A DNA stretch of 64,000 bases, taken from positions 434,001 to 498,000 of the forward strand of contig NZ_QYRN01000001.1 of assembly GCF_003583935.1 (NCBI RefSeq). Direction: 5' to 3'. Of the stretch, positions 39,757 to 51,924 are shown piece after piece. Source of the stretch: Aureimonas flava (lineage in GTDB: Bacteria; Pseudomonadota; Alphaproteobacteria; Rhizobiales; Rhizobiaceae). The position numbers and the translations under genes are program-made. Each line of letters begins with the position of its first letter. Within the stretch, counting starts at the first letter, position 1. Under the pieces are notes generated by a model. The model saw only the letters and a program-made list of their open reading frames with translations. It did no database searches and was not told the DNA's origin.

Positions 39757-39979
39757 GAGTCCTCGATAGGATATGGGCGCGGCGCGGTCGAGATTCGTTC
39801 GCCGGCTGGCACGTACTGGCTGCAACCCGTGCGGGTGTGCGGCGCTGTTCCGTCGCACCGCCTTCGCGCAGACGCATGCCAGGCGCCTGCCGCGGCGTGT
39901 TCAGCGGCATGTCACAAATCCGCTGCGTTTATCGCAGTTTAGCGTTCCGCATGTCGGTGGGGAATGCTGGACACCCAAC

Positions 39980-40008
39980 TTGTCCGGCTCTTCAACGCTC
40001 GCTATAAG
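39980..40008 (+). promoter_or_regulatory. likely sigma-70 promoter of dksA
   Basis: TTGTCC (39980-39985) and TATAAG (40003-40008) are separated by exactly 17 nt, 30 bp before the dksA start. It is among the best matches to a housekeeping promoter in the window. Confidence 0.7.
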
Positions 40009-40037
40009 CCCGCCCAAGGCGAAGATGGAGGATCCGC

Positions 40038-40454
40038 ATGAGTGAAACCCTTCCGTTGGGAACCGGCTTGCCGGAAGACGGGGCCTTCATGAACGACCGC
40101 CAGAAGGAGTACTTCCGCAAGAAGCTCTTGACCTGGAAGGCCGACATTCTGCGCGAATCGCGCGAGACCCTCGAGGCTCTGGCGAGCGAGAACGCCAATC
40201 TGGCGGACGCGGCCGACCGCGCCTCGTCGGAGACGGACCGGGCGATCGAGCTTCGGGCACGCGACCGGCAGCGCAAGCTGATCGCCAAGATCGACGCCGC
40301 GATCGAGCGCATCGACGAGGGGACCTACGGCTATTGCGAGGAGACCGGCGAGCCGATCAGCCTACGCCGCCTCGACGCCCGACCGATCGCCACGATGTCG
40401 CTCGAGGCGCAGGAGCGCCATGAACGTCGCGAAAAAGTGTACCGCGACGAATAG
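40038..40454 (+). CDS. dksA: DksA/TraR family RNA polymerase-binding regulator
   Basis: A 138-residue protein that binds the secondary channel of RNA polymerase and, with ppGpp, resets transcription under starvation. The coiled-coil finger has the acidic tip (ENANLADAADRAS) and the C-terminal region reads YGYCEETGEPISLRRLDARPIA. Of the four zinc Cys found in E. coli DksA, only the first remains; the others are Thr, Ser and Ala, so it probably folds without zinc, as Cys-poor DksA paralogs do. It has its own promoter and terminator. Confidence 0.92.
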   Translation: MSETLPLGTGLPEDGAFMNDRQKEYFRKKLLTWKADILRESRETLEALASENANLADAADRASSETDRAIELRARDRQRKLIAKIDAAIERIDEGTYGYCEETGEPISLRRLDARPIATMSLEAQERHERREKVYRDE

Positions 40455-40485
40455 GCCGGTCGAGGTCGATCACGCGAAACGAAAT

Positions 40486-40509
40486 CGGGCCGCTGATGCG
40501 GCCCGTTTT
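40486..40509 (+). terminator. intrinsic terminator of dksA
   Basis: CGGGCCGC (40486-40493), loop TGAT, GCGGCCCG (40498-40505), then TTTT and a further T-rich tail. It starts 32 bp after the dksA stop. Confidence 0.9.
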
Positions 40510-40640
40510 CGTTTGCGCGGATCGTTGCCGCGCTTCGTCCATCGCGATCCCGGAACGCGGTGACCTTCGCGGCCGACCGGCGGCCCATCGGGCCGCCGCA
40601 CACCTGTCGGCGCTGTGCGATCGCGTCGGCCGTCCTGGCC

Positions 40641-42368
40641 TCAGCGCCGCTCGGACACGTCGATCGTGAAGTCGTGAAGGAGGCGCTCCATCTCCTCCTC
40701 GAGCGTCAACGGTGTGCGCTCCTGCTCCTCCGGCGGCAGGTCGAGTTCCGGCTCGCGTCGAGCGGCGGGAGCGACAGGCGCGGCGACGGGAGTGGGCGCA
40801 TTTTCCGCTGGCGTCGCCTGCGGCGGCCGGGGAGGCTGCACGGGCATGTCCACCGGAGGCGGTGCGCGCCGCTCCTGGATCGTGGTGGCGAAGCTCTTAA
40901 CAGAAAGCGGCGGCGGAGCCGGCTCCGGCGCGTCGGCGGAAGGGCCTGCGAAACCGACTTCCGCCTTTGCGGATTCATCCGAGCGAGGCGCAAGAGGCGC
41001 CGACGGCCAGCGGACCGGAACGCGGTCCGGCAGCGAAACCGACGGGGCCGTGTTGGCCGAGGGCGCGTCGCGTTCAGGGCGCGGGGTGTCGCCGCCGGGT
41101 GACCCGGCCAGCGAGGGCGCGCCGGTTGCGTTCGGCGTCGGCGACCAGAGCGACCGGGCCGACGTCGCCTCGGGTTCGGTGCGGGAGGGCGCCGGCGGAG
41201 GCGGCGCGACAGGCGTCGCGCGCGACGGTTGCGGAAGCGTCGGGGTGGCCATGGAGCGCGGTGCCGCAGGCGGCTGAACCGGCGGCGCGGCGGAAGGCGG
41301 CGGCGTGGCCGGGCGAGGGGCCGCGGCAGCGGAGGCGGGCGCGGCCGGCGGCGGCGCGGAGATTGGCGGGGTCACCACGGGCGCCGCAGGAGGCGCGGGC
41401 GGGCGCGGAGCCGCCACGACCGGGGCCACCGGAGGGGCGACGGGCGTAGCGCGGGGCAGTTCCAGCGCCGCACGAGCCGGCTCGACGCGGTCTTCGTTCG
41501 ACGGCGCGGGCTCCGGTCGCCGGGGCGCGGCCTGTGCGGCAGCCGCCGATGGGGAAGCCGGGCGGGAAACGGCAGCCGGCATCAGCGGCACGTCCGTGGC
41601 AGGCGGATCCACGCGGAGCGGATTGGCCGAAACCTCGGGCGCGGGCGCGGCCTCCACACGGCGCGGCATCGGCGGTTCCTCCGCCACGCGCGCCTGGGGG
41701 GCAATGGGAGGCGCCACGATGGGCGCGGACGGCGCGGGTGCGGCCATCGGTGGCTCGGATCGCGTGTCCTGAACGGCGGGTCCGACGGACGGCGCGGCGA
41801 CCGGCACGCGATCGTCCATCGACGGGCCGCGATCGGCCGTCACGGCCGGCGCGCGGACGGCGGGCTCGGTCCGTCGTTCGGGCAGGGGCTCCGAGGTGCG
41901 GCTTTCCGCCACCGGCGCGAGCGGCGGGTGGGCGCCTGGCGCCTGGCTCTCCGTCGGCACGGGCTGGACGCTGGGGCGCGGCGTGCGCCGATGCGGCAGG
42001 GCCTGCTGCGGCGCGGCCGGGCGCTGTTCCGGCTCGGCGAAGCCCGGCTCCTGGCGCACGCGGCGCGTCTGGCCGCGCACGATGCCCGGCTCCACCACGA
42101 GGTCGTTCTGGCCGCCGATCAGGATCAGGTGCTCCACGTCGTCGCGGCGCACCAGCACGAGCTTGCGCTTCGGATCCACCGGCGCCATATCGAGCACCGC
42201 GAGGCGGGGCGCCCGCGCGCGCCCGCCGATGCCGCCGCTGCCGGCGAAAACCCGCTTGGCCAGCCCGATCAGCACCAGCGCCAGCAAAATGACGAGCGCA
42301 GCCGCGAGAATCACCGTCATGATGGGAGCCAGGCCTTCGCCGACGACGCTCGCGAGCCACTCACGCAT
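40641..42368 (-). CDS. FliO-like membrane protein with long proline/alanine-rich tail
   Basis: A 575-residue protein: one membrane helix (about 15-37), a short FliO-like cytoplasmic segment (about 54-98, LAVLDMAPVDPKRKLVLVRR, then HLILIGGQNDLVVE), about 400 residues of Pro- and Ala-rich low complexity, and a conserved-looking C-terminal helix with LEEEMERLLHDF. FliO proteins help assemble the flagellar export gate, but there is no other flagellar gene in the window, and this gene is divergent from cckA. A role in localising a partner at the membrane is possible. The export role is therefore uncertain. Confidence 0.7.
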   Translation of the reverse strand: MREWLASVVGEGLAPIMTVILAAALVILLALVLIGLAKRVFAGSGGIGGRARAPRLAVLDMAPVDPKRKLVLVRRDDVEHLILIGGQNDLVVEPGIVRGQTRRVRQEPGFAEPEQRPAAPQQALPHRRTPRPSVQPVPTESQAPGAHPPLAPVAESRTSEPLPERRTEPAVRAPAVTADRGPSMDDRVPVAAPSVGPAVQDTRSEPPMAAPAPSAPIVAPPIAPQARVAEEPPMPRRVEAAPAPEVSANPLRVDPPATDVPLMPAAVSRPASPSAAAAQAAPRRPEPAPSNEDRVEPARAALELPRATPVAPPVAPVVAAPRPPAPPAAPVVTPPISAPPPAAPASAAAAPRPATPPPSAAPPVQPPAAPRSMATPTLPQPSRATPVAPPPPAPSRTEPEATSARSLWSPTPNATGAPSLAGSPGGDTPRPERDAPSANTAPSVSLPDRVPVRWPSAPLAPRSDESAKAEVGFAGPSADAPEPAPPPLSVKSFATTIQERRAPPPVDMPVQPPRPPQATPAENAPTPVAAPVAPAARREPELDLPPEEQERTPLTLEEEMERLLHDFTIDVSERR

Positions 42369-42538
42369 TTACCATATCCTCCTGAGCCGCCGAACGCGAA
42401 AGGGACAACGAGCCCAATCGGATGGCGGCTTACCTGCAATCTAGCGTCCGACCGGCCGGGCTCCAGCGCCGCGTCAGCTTCGGTACATAGTGCCGTGGCA
42501 TCATGTCGGACGATTGCGTATGGCGCAAATTCGACAGA

Positions 42539-42567
42539 TTCTCGTGCCCGTGCCGTTCTGCTCTAAT
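42539..42567 (+). promoter_or_regulatory. possible cckA promoter
   Basis: TTCTCG (42539-42544), 17 nt, then TCTAAT (42562-42567; 5 of 6 to the -10 consensus), about 80 bp before the chosen cckA ATG and in an AT-richer stretch. A GATTC (GANTC) site overlaps the -35 side at 42537-42541. The -35 is weak. Confidence 0.4.
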
Positions 42568-42649
42568 CTGTTCGGCTTTGCCTCGGAAGGGTCGATCGTT
42601 CGCATATGGAACTTCTGCTGTGGACCAGACGCCCGCTTCCGCGCCGCCC

Positions 42650-45166
<2,517 letters not shown>

Positions 45167-46094
45167 TCTCCCGACGCGCCGCGGCCGCCACCGCGATGCG
45201 CGCGGCCAGCCGCGCGTTGGAGCGGACCAGGGCGATGTTGGCCTCGAGCGATCGGCCGCCGCTCAGCTCGAAGATCCGGCGCAGCAGGAAGGGCGTGACG
45301 TCCTTCCCCCTCGTTCCGGCGCCTTCCGCGTCGGCGAGCGCCGCCTCGATCCAGCCCGCCACGGTGGACCGGTCGATCTCCAGCTCGGGCGGCAGCGGAT
45401 TGGCCACCAGCACGCCGCCGCCGAGGGATAGCGCGTCCCGCATGCGCCCGAAATCCGCGATGGCCTCCGGCGTGTCGAGGCGCAGCGGCGACGGGATGCC
45501 GGATCCGCGCGACCAGAAGGACGGCAGTTCGTCCACGCCGTAGCCGATCACCGGAACGCCCTTAGTCTCCAGCACTTCGAACGTCTTCTTCAGATCGAGG
45601 ATCGCCTTGGCGCCGGCGCAGACCACGGTGACGGGTGTCCGCGCCAGCTCGTCGAGGTCCGCCGAGACGTCGAAGCTCGTTTCCGCGCCCCGGTGGACCC
45701 CGCCAATGCCGCCGGTGGCGAAGGTGCCGATACCCGCGAGCGCCGCCGCGATCATCGTCGCCGCCACGGTGGTGGAGCCGGTGCGACCCGTCGCCATCGC
45801 AAAGGGCAGGTCGGCGCGCGACAGCTTCATCGCGCCCTGCGTCTGCCCGAGGGCGAGCAGCTCATGATCCGAAAGGCCGATCCTCAGCACCCCGTCGAGC
45901 ACCGCGACGGTCGCCGGCTCGGGACCTTCCGCGCGGATCAGTCCCTCGACGCCCCGCGCCATCTCGACGTTCTGGGGCCAGGGCATGCCGTGGGTGATGA
46001 TGGTGGACTCCAGCGCCACCACGGGGCGGCCCGCGTCCAGCGCGGTCTGGACGGGCGGGGAGCAGAGAAAGGGTTGCGGCACGGCGGGTCTCCG

Positions 46095-47063
46095 TCAGGC
46101 GGACAAGGGGCGGGGAGCGGGAAGGGCGTCGGCGGCGTCTTCGGCCGCGGCGGCGGACGCGGCATCGAGGCCGGGGCCGATGCGCAGGGCGGCCGCCACG
46201 AGGCCGGTGCGCACCGCGGCGGCGAAGGGGCGATTGCGGAGGAACGTGCCGAACGTCGCGCCCGCCAGCGTGTCGCCGGCTCCGACGACGTCGGAGATCT
46301 GCGGCACCTGCGGCGGCGTCTGGCGCCAGGCGGCCTCGCCGTCGATCACCAGCACGTCGCGCGGGCCATCGGTCGCCACGGCCCGGCGCAGCCCGGCACG
46401 TGTCGCCGCACTCACGAAGTCCGTATCCGTCGCTTCCGCCGCAAGCCCCAGCAGGCTCGCCATCTCGGCGCGCGAGGCGAAGAGCACGGCGAGGCGCGAC
46501 AGCGCGTCGGCGAGACGCGGCGCCTTGGCGGGCGAGACGGCAATGGCGGCGACGGGAAGGTCCCGCTGTTGGTGCGCCAAATGCCGCAGCGAAGCGGCGG
46601 AGAGGTTGGCGTCGATCAGGAGCCCGTCGGCGGCAGCCAAACGGTCCGCCAGATGGCGGCGGGCGAGCGTGCGCGGCAGCAGCCGGTCGTAGATCTCCAT
46701 ATCCGCCACGCCGCCGATCAGCTCGCCGGACGCGTCCACCATCGCCGTGAAGGTCGCCGAGCGTCGATCGAGCCAGGCGATCCGCCCGTCCCCGATCCCG
46801 GCGCGATCCAGCGCGTCGCCGATGCGCTCGGCCACCGCGTCGCCGCCGCAGGCGCTGACCAGATGGGCCCGGGCGCCGAACGCGCGCAGCGCCAGCGCCG
46901 CGTTGAACGCGGCCCCGCCGAGGCGTTCCGTGAGCCGGCCCGGGTTCGAGCAACCCGGTCGGAACGGGCCGAGGCTCGCGGCCACGCGATCGAGATGCGC
47001 CGCGCCGACAAGCACCACCGAGGGGCCGTCGGCGACGGAAGGCGTTAACCCGCCGTCAACCAT
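46095..47063 (-). CDS. psuK: pseudouridine kinase (PfkB family)
   Basis: A 322-residue sugar/nucleoside kinase. Seen: N-terminal GGAAFNAALALRAFGA substrate region and the C-terminal DVVGAGDTLAG with catalytic Asp. It phosphorylates pseudouridine, giving the PsuG substrate, so the pair salvages modified bases from RNA turnover. The ATG at 47063 is chosen; the frame is open further upstream. It is divergent from recA, with 148 bp between the starts. Confidence 0.88.
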   Translation of the reverse strand: MVDGGLTPSVADGPSVVLVGAAHLDRVAASLGPFRPGCSNPGRLTERLGGAAFNAALALRAFGARAHLVSACGGDAVAERIGDALDRAGIGDGRIAWLDRRSATFTAMVDASGELIGGVADMEIYDRLLPRTLARRHLADRLAAADGLLIDANLSAASLRHLAHQQRDLPVAAIAVSPAKAPRLADALSRLAVLFASRAEMASLLGLAAEATDTDFVSAATRAGLRRAVATDGPRDVLVIDGEAAWRQTPPQVPQISDVVGAGDTLAGATFGTFLRNRPFAAAVRTGLVAAALRIGPGLDAASAAAAEDAADALPAPRPLSA

Positions 47064-47124
47064 CGTGCCGCGCCTCGCGGGCGCGAATCGGGCCGCCGGC
47101 ATGAGAACAAATCGCGATCATCGC

Positions 47125-47141
47125 TTGCAAAATGAGAACAA
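47125..47141 (+). promoter_or_regulatory. LexA-type operator of recA, overlapping the promoter
   Basis: TTG-N11-CAA, exactly the gapped palindrome I recall as the Rhizobium recA operator. The TTG is also part of a -35-like TTGCAA (47125-47130), 17 nt from TACATG (47148-47153, weak -10). ATGAGAACAAA occurs twice, at 47101-47111 and 47132-47142, 31 bp apart; the second copy overlaps the operator. Damage-induced release of LexA would raise recA expression. Confidence 0.65.
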
Positions 47142-47211
47142 AAGAGGTACATGAAGGCACGCGGCATCGACGTTGCACCCCAACAGTCCTCATGGAATAA
47201 GGTCCTGCCCC

Positions 47212-48285
47212 ATGGCCCAGAATTCACTCCGTCTCGTTGAGGATACATCGGTGGACAAAACAAAGGCGCTCGACGCAGCCCTGTCGCAGATCGAGCGGGC
47301 TTTCGGCAAGGGCTCCATCATGCGCCTCGGCGCGACCGAGAAGCTCGATATCGAGACGGTGTCCACCGGCTCCCTCGGTCTCGACATCGCGCTCGGCGTC
47401 GGCGGCTTGCCCAAGGGTCGCATCGTCGAGATCTACGGCCCGGAATCGTCTGGCAAGACGACGCTGGCGTTGCACACGGTGGCCGAGGCGCAGAAGGCCG
47501 GCGGCATCTGCGCCTTCGTCGACGCGGAGCATGCACTCGACCCGGTCTATGCCCGCAAGCTCGGCGTCGACCTCGACAACCTCCTGATCTCGCAGCCCGA
47601 CACGGGCGAGCAGGCGCTGGAGATCGTGGACACGCTGGTGCGCTCGGGCGCGATCGACGTGCTGGTGGTGGACTCGGTCGCCGCGCTCACGCCGCGCGCG
47701 GAGATCGAGGGCGAGATGGGCGACTCGCTGCCGGGCATGCAGGCGCGCCTGATGAGTCAGGCGCTGCGCAAGCTCACCGGCTCGATCTCGCGCTCCAAGT
47801 GCATGGTCGTCTTCATCAACCAGATCCGCATGAAGATCGGCGTCATGTTCGGCTCGCCGGAGACCACCACGGGCGGCAACGCGCTGAAGTTCTATGCCTC
47901 CGTGCGTCTCGACATCCGCCGCATCGGCTCCATCAAGGAGCGCGAGGAGGTGACGGGCAACCAGACCCGCGTGAAGGTGGTGAAGAACAAGCTCGCGCCG
48001 CCGTTCAAGCAGGTGGAGTTCGACATCATGTACGGCGAGGGCGTGTCGAAGGTCGGCGAGCTGGTCGATCTCGGCGTGAAGTCCGGCATCGTCGAGAAGT
48101 CGGGAGCCTGGTTCTCCTACAATTCGCAGCGCCTCGGCCAGGGCCGCGAGAACGCCAAGCAGTTCCTGCGCGACAACCCGGCCGTTTCCGCCGAGGTGGA
48201 GGCCGCCATCCGGCAGAACGCCGGGCTGATCGCCGAGCAGCTCCTCCAGAACGGCGGGCCGGAGCCCGGCGAGGACGCCGAGTGA
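47212..48285 (+). CDS. recA: recombinase RecA
   Basis: A 357-residue recombinase that coats single-stranded DNA, drives strand exchange and triggers LexA cleavage. Walker A is GPESSGKTT, followed by [20 protein letters not shown], the L2-type [16 protein letters not shown] and the C-terminal DNA-binding region. The ATG at 47212 gives [16 protein letters not shown], a usual rhizobial start. It has an SOS-type operator upstream and an intrinsic terminator downstream. Confidence 0.97.
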   Translation: MAQNSLRLVEDTSVDKTKALDAALSQIERAFGKGSIMRLGATEKLDIETVSTGSLGLDIALGVGGLPKGRIVEIYGPESSGKTTLALHTVAEAQKAGGICAFVDAEHALDPVYARKLGVDLDNLLISQPDTGEQALEIVDTLVRSGAIDVLVVDSVAALTPRAEIEGEMGDSLPGMQARLMSQALRKLTGSISRSKCMVVFINQIRMKIGVMFGSPETTTGGNALKFYASVRLDIRRIGSIKEREEVTGNQTRVKVVKNKLAPPFKQVEFDIMYGEGVSKVGELVDLGVKSGIVEKSGAWFSYNSQRLGQGRENAKQFLRDNPAVSAEVEAAIRQNAGLIAEQLLQNGGPEPGEDAE

Positions 48286-48297
48286 GACGAACGAAGA

Positions 48298-48322
48298 GGG
48301 CGCCGCGAGGCGCCCGTTTTTT
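48298..48322 (+). terminator. intrinsic terminator of recA
   Basis: GGGCGCC (48298-48304), loop GCGA, GGCGCCC (48309-48315), then G and six T. The 18-nt hairpin is identical to the one after alaS. Confidence 0.92.
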
Positions 48323-48344
48323 CTGCGCCGCTCCCTTCGGTGCG

Positions 48345-49388
48345 TCAGAGGCGCGGATCGATCATGGCGATGCCGTCCGGCGCCGTGGTGCCCATGGCCG
48401 TCAGCACCGGCACCGCCGCTTCCAGCGAATAGGTCTCGCCGAGAAGGCGTTCAGGATGAAGCCGTCCGGCCAGGATCATGTCCAGCATCGCGCCGTAGCG
48501 CCAGGACTGCATGCCGTGGCTGCCGTAGATCTCGAGCTCGTGCGCGATCACCTGCGCCATCGGGACCGACGCCTGCGCATTCTCCGCCAGCATCAGCCCG
48601 ACCTGCACGTGGCGACCGCGCCGCCGAAGATTGGCAACCGAATTGAAGCAGGTTTCGGGATGGCCGAGCGCGTCGAGCGACAGGTGCGCGCCGCCGCCGG
48701 TGATCTCGCGCACGGCTTCCACCACCGACGGGACGGCGCGGGCGTCGACGCAGGCTTCCGCGCCCATGGCGCGGGCGAACGCCAGCTTCGCGGGCGCGAC
48801 GTCCACCGCCACCACGCGGGCGCCCATCGCGGCGGCGATCATGATCGCCGAAAGACCGACGCCGCCGGCGCCGTGCACGGCCACCCATTCGCCTCCGCGC
48901 ACGCGCCCCTGGTCCACCACCGCACGGAACGACGTCGCGAAGCGGCAGCCGAGGCTCGCGGCCGTCGCGAAATCCATCACGTCCGGCAGGCGCACCAGGT
49001 TGTGGTCGGCGCGGTCTATGGCGACGAACTCGGCGAAGGAGCCCCAATGGGTGAAGCCGGGCTGGAACTGGGCTTCGCAGACCTGCTGCTGCCCGGACCG
49101 GCACTCGCCGCAATGTCCGCAGGCCGCGATGAACGGCACGGTCACCCGGTCGCCCCGGCGAAAGCTCCGCACCTGTGCGCCGACTGCCGACACGACGCCG
49201 GCGAACTCGTGGCCCGGCACGTGCGGCAGGCGGATATCGGGATCATGCCCGATCCAGCCGTGCCAGTCGCTGCGGCAGAGGCCCGTCGCCATCACCTCGA
49301 TCACCACGCCGTCGGGCGCCGGCGTCGGGTCGGGCACCCGGCGGATGGCGGGCTCCGCTCCGAACCTTTCGAAGATCATGGCCTTCAT
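48345..49388 (-). CDS. zinc-dependent alcohol dehydrogenase family protein
   Basis: A 347-residue medium-chain dehydrogenase. Catalytic zinc ligands are in [10 protein letters not shown] and GHEFAG, the four structural Cys in [15 protein letters not shown], and the cofactor loop is [10 protein letters not shown]. It would oxidise an alcohol or reduce an aldehyde with NAD(P); the substrate is unknown. It is the last of four minus-strand genes (DUF1045, phnM, phnN, this), 85 bp after phnN, so it may belong to the same unit. The start is the first of two ATGs in MKAMIFE. Confidence 0.9.
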   Translation of the reverse strand: MKAMIFERFGAEPAIRRVPDPTPAPDGVVIEVMATGLCRSDWHGWIGHDPDIRLPHVPGHEFAGVVSAVGAQVRSFRRGDRVTVPFIAACGHCGECRSGQQQVCEAQFQPGFTHWGSFAEFVAIDRADHNLVRLPDVMDFATAASLGCRFATSFRAVVDQGRVRGGEWVAVHGAGGVGLSAIMIAAAMGARVVAVDVAPAKLAFARAMGAEACVDARAVPSVVEAVREITGGGAHLSLDALGHPETCFNSVANLRRRGRHVQVGLMLAENAQASVPMAQVIAHELEIYGSHGMQSWRYGAMLDMILAGRLHPERLLGETYSLEAAVPVLTAMGTTAPDGIAMIDPRL

Positions 49389-49473
49389 GGACGCGCTCCC
49401 TCGGTCGATCCGTCCTGTCGATCCGATGCCTGCCCGACCGTCAAGCGTCGAGGATCGCCGTCCGCGCTTTGGC

Positions 49474-50109
49474 TCACGATTCCTCATGCCTGTCGGGGCC
49501 GACGTGCCCCTCGGGATCTGCATGACCGGCGAGTTCTGCGGCGAAGGACAGGAGGTGCCGCCGCAGGCGCTCGGCGCCCGCGGCGGCAGGTCCGCCGTTG
49601 TCGATCCGCACCAAGCCGCGTGCGACCTCCGGCATCCGTAGTCCGACCTGCCGTGCGAGGCGCGCCTCGATCTCGTCCGGCGTTTCGCGTCCGCGCGCGG
49701 CGATCCGCTCCACCAACACGGCGCGGGGTGCCGTGATCTCGACCGCCGCGATGCCGCCGAACCGCGCGTCCGCCTCGCGCAGAGAGCGGCGCGACAGGTT
49801 GGCGACCACGATCCGGCCGGTGCGGATCTCGTCCTCCACCGCGCGGGGCAGCCCGTAGGCGAGGCCGTGCGCCCGCCAGCTGAGGCAGAACCCGCCCTCC
49901 GCTTCCGTCGCTGCGAAGGCGTCCGGCGAGAGACAGTCATGCTCCTCCGTTTCGCCGTCGCAGGGCCGAGTGATGACGCGCCGCGCAAGGCGGATGCGCG
50001 GCTCGCCGTCGAGGCGCTCGAAGGCCAGGCGGATCAGCGTATCCTTGCCCGCGCCGCTCGGCCCGACCACCGCCACCAGGAGGCCCGGGCATCGCCCTTC
50101 GTCACGCAA
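49474..50109 (-). CDS. phnN: ribose 1,5-bisphosphate phosphokinase PhnN
   Basis: A 211-residue guanylate-kinase-like protein with Walker [15 protein letters not shown] and the [13 protein letters not shown] motif. PhnN turns ribose 1,5-bisphosphate into PRPP, the last step that recycles ribose after C-P bond cleavage. No ATG fits; the TTG at 50109 overlaps the phnM stop by 8 bp and leaves 11 residues before the P-loop strand. The C-terminus runs beyond the usual ~190 residues and is Gly/His/Glu-rich. Confidence 0.85.
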   Translation of the reverse strand: MRDEGRCPGLLVAVVGPSGAGKDTLIRLAFERLDGEPRIRLARRVITRPCDGETEEHDCLSPDAFAATEAEGGFCLSWRAHGLAYGLPRAVEDEIRTGRIVVANLSRRSLREADARFGGIAAVEITAPRAVLVERIAARGRETPDEIEARLARQVGLRMPEVARGLVRIDNGGPAAAGAERLRRHLLSFAAELAGHADPEGHVGPDRHEES

Positions 50110-51250
50110 CGCGGCGGCCCTCGCGCCAGACGCTGCGCACCACTGGCGGCGTCGCGGCGCCGGGTTGCGCGCGCACGCGGATGAGGTCGGCCCGCAGGCC
50201 GGGCGCGATGACGCCGCGATCGGCGAGCCCAGCGACGCGCGCCGGCGTGCTGCTGACCATGGCGACCGCCTCCGGTAGGCCGATCGTTCCCGCCATGAGG
50301 AACGCCGCCTGAACGAGGCTGAACGGCACGTAGTCCGAGGACAGGACGTCGAGCACACCGATCTCGACGAGTTCCGCGGCCGAGACGTTGCCCGAGTGCG
50401 AGCCGCCCCGCACCACGTTGGGCGCGCCCATCAGCACCGAGAGGCCCGCCTCGCGCGACAGCCGCGCCGCCTCCAGCGTGGTCGGGAACTCGGCCAGCGC
50501 GATGCCGAGCTCGCGGCTCTCCTCGACATGCGCGGCGGTGGCGTCGTCGTGGCTGGCGAGGGTGATGCCGGCCCGGCGGCAGCGGTCGGCGATGGCGCGG
50601 CGGTTGCCGGCCGAGTTCGCCTCCGATTCGCCGATCCGCCGGGCGCAGAAGGCATCGAACGCGGCGTCCGACATCCGCATCTTGCCCTGGTAGTAGGCGC
50701 GATAGGTCGCAAGGTCCACGAACTGCCGCTGGCCGGGCGCGTGGTCCATCAGCGAAGCAAGGCGAACCCGATCGTTGCCCACCAGCGCCGCGAAGCTCGG
50801 CAGCACGTCGGGCGCCGAAACCTCGCATCGCAGGTGGATGAAGTGCTCGGCGCGCAGGCGGTCGTCGCGGACCGCCTCGTCGATCGCCGTCGCCATGGCG
50901 ATCATGTCGGCGGAGCCGAGCGCGGCGTCCTCGTCCATGCCGACGCGCAGCGCATCGAAGACGGTGGTGATGCCGGACGCCGAGACCTGCGCATCGTGCG
51001 CCTGGAGCGCCGCGTGCATGTTCCAGCGCACCTTGGGCCGGGGCAGGTAGTGCCCTTCCAGGTGGTCGGTGTGCAGCTCCACGAGGCCGGGCAGCAGATG
51101 GTCGCCGTCGCAGTCGGTGCCCGCGCGCGAGGCGCCGGTGGAGATGTCGGCAATGCGCCCGCCGCGCACCAGGACGCTGCCGTGCACGATCTCGTCCGCC
51201 AGGACGATCCGGGCGTTTGTGAACGCCTCTTCGGGGGAATGGCTGCTCAT
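50102..51250 (-). CDS. phnM: alpha-D-ribose 1-methylphosphonate 5-triphosphate diphosphatase PhnM
   Basis: A 382-residue amidohydrolase-fold enzyme that removes diphosphate from ribose 1-phosphonate 5-triphosphate, preparing it for the C-P lyase PhnJ. Metal motifs are VELHTDHLEGHY, FDALRVG, FIHLRCEVS and LASHDDAT. It is coupled to the DUF1045 gene upstream (ATGA) and to phnN downstream. No phnGHIJKL core gene is in the window, so the substrate must come from genes elsewhere. Confidence 0.93.
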   Translation of the reverse strand: MSSHSPEEAFTNARIVLADEIVHGSVLVRGGRIADISTGASRAGTDCDGDHLLPGLVELHTDHLEGHYLPRPKVRWNMHAALQAHDAQVSASGITTVFDALRVGMDEDAALGSADMIAMATAIDEAVRDDRLRAEHFIHLRCEVSAPDVLPSFAALVGNDRVRLASLMDHAPGQRQFVDLATYRAYYQGKMRMSDAAFDAFCARRIGESEANSAGNRRAIADRCRRAGITLASHDDATAAHVEESRELGIALAEFPTTLEAARLSREAGLSVLMGAPNVVRGGSHSGNVSAAELVEIGVLDVLSSDYVPFSLVQAAFLMAGTIGLPEAVAMVSSTPARVAGLADRGVIAPGLRADLIRVRAQPGAATPPVVRSVWREGRRVA

Positions 51251-51924
51251 GTCTGTCTCGTTCGCGATTCGGTCGAAAGCGGATGGAGGGCACGGACGCG
51301 GAAGGGGGCGCCGGGCTCGTCCTCGACGAAGAGGGCAAGCCCGTCGACCGGCAGCGGGCAACCGAGCACCGGGGCGAAGTGGCGGCGAAGCCGAGCGTCC
51401 ACCGCTGCCGCATCCGGCTCGTCCACCGGGCCGGTCAGCGTCATGTGGAAGCGGAATTCCTCGAACACGTAGGGATAGCCCCACGCGTCCAGAAGGGCGC
51501 GCTGCCGTTCCGTGAGCCGGTCCGGAGCCCGGCGCGCCCGCTCGGCGTCGCTGAGGGGCGCTCGGAACCGCTCGAACTGCCGCACGGTTTCGCCGGCTAG
51601 CGCGTCGAGGTCGGGCAGGGCCTCGTCGGGCACGAGGGCGAAGAAGCGCCCGATGCGACGGAGCGCCAGGCGCGGGATCTCCGTCGCGGCCCGCGCGGCG
51701 CAGAAGGCGGCAAGGCCTCGGTCGATCTCCTCCGGCGTGTGGCCGTCGCGAAGGCGCATCGGCGGCTTCATCGTGGCGTGGAACCCGTAGCGAGCGGGCT
51801 CGGCCACCAGCGCGTCGGCGACGCTCGCGCCACCGGTCGCGAAGGCGTCGCGTCCCAGCCACTCGGCTGCGAGCCGGGTGACCGGCGCATCGCGCGGCGG
51901 CGTGAAGTAGAGGGCGACACGCAT
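51247..51924 (-). CDS. DUF1045 phosphonate-operon protein, 2H phosphoesterase type
   Basis: A 225-residue protein. Two HxT motifs are seen, in YGFHATMKPP and FRFHMTLTGP, which define the 2H phosphoesterase fold that opens cyclic phosphates. This family is often found with phosphonate genes. PhnM-PhnJ chemistry ends in a 1,2-cyclic ribose phosphate that PhnP normally opens before PhnN; this protein could do that step (inference). GGAG about 6 bp before the ATG at 51924 supports the start, although the same frame stays open upstream with coding-like codons. ATGA overlap with phnM. Confidence 0.75.
   Translation of the reverse strand: MRVALYFTPPRDAPVTRLAAEWLGRDAFATGGASVADALVAEPARYGFHATMKPPMRLRDGHTPEEIDRGLAAFCAARAATEIPRLALRRIGRFFALVPDEALPDLDALAGETVRQFERFRAPLSDAERARRAPDRLTERQRALLDAWGYPYVFEEFRFHMTLTGPVDEPDAAAVDARLRRHFAPVLGCPLPVDGLALFVEDEPGAPFRVRALHPLSTESRTRQT

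Noticed and set aside
42514-42528. Inverted repeat TTGCG-TATGG-CGCAA upstream of cckA
   Set aside because: Arms of only 5 bp are expected by chance in this GC-rich DNA.
41229-42566. 445-codon plus-strand frame opposite the FliO-like gene
   Set aside because: Arg/Gly-rich antisense of a Pro/Ala-rich region; no motif support.
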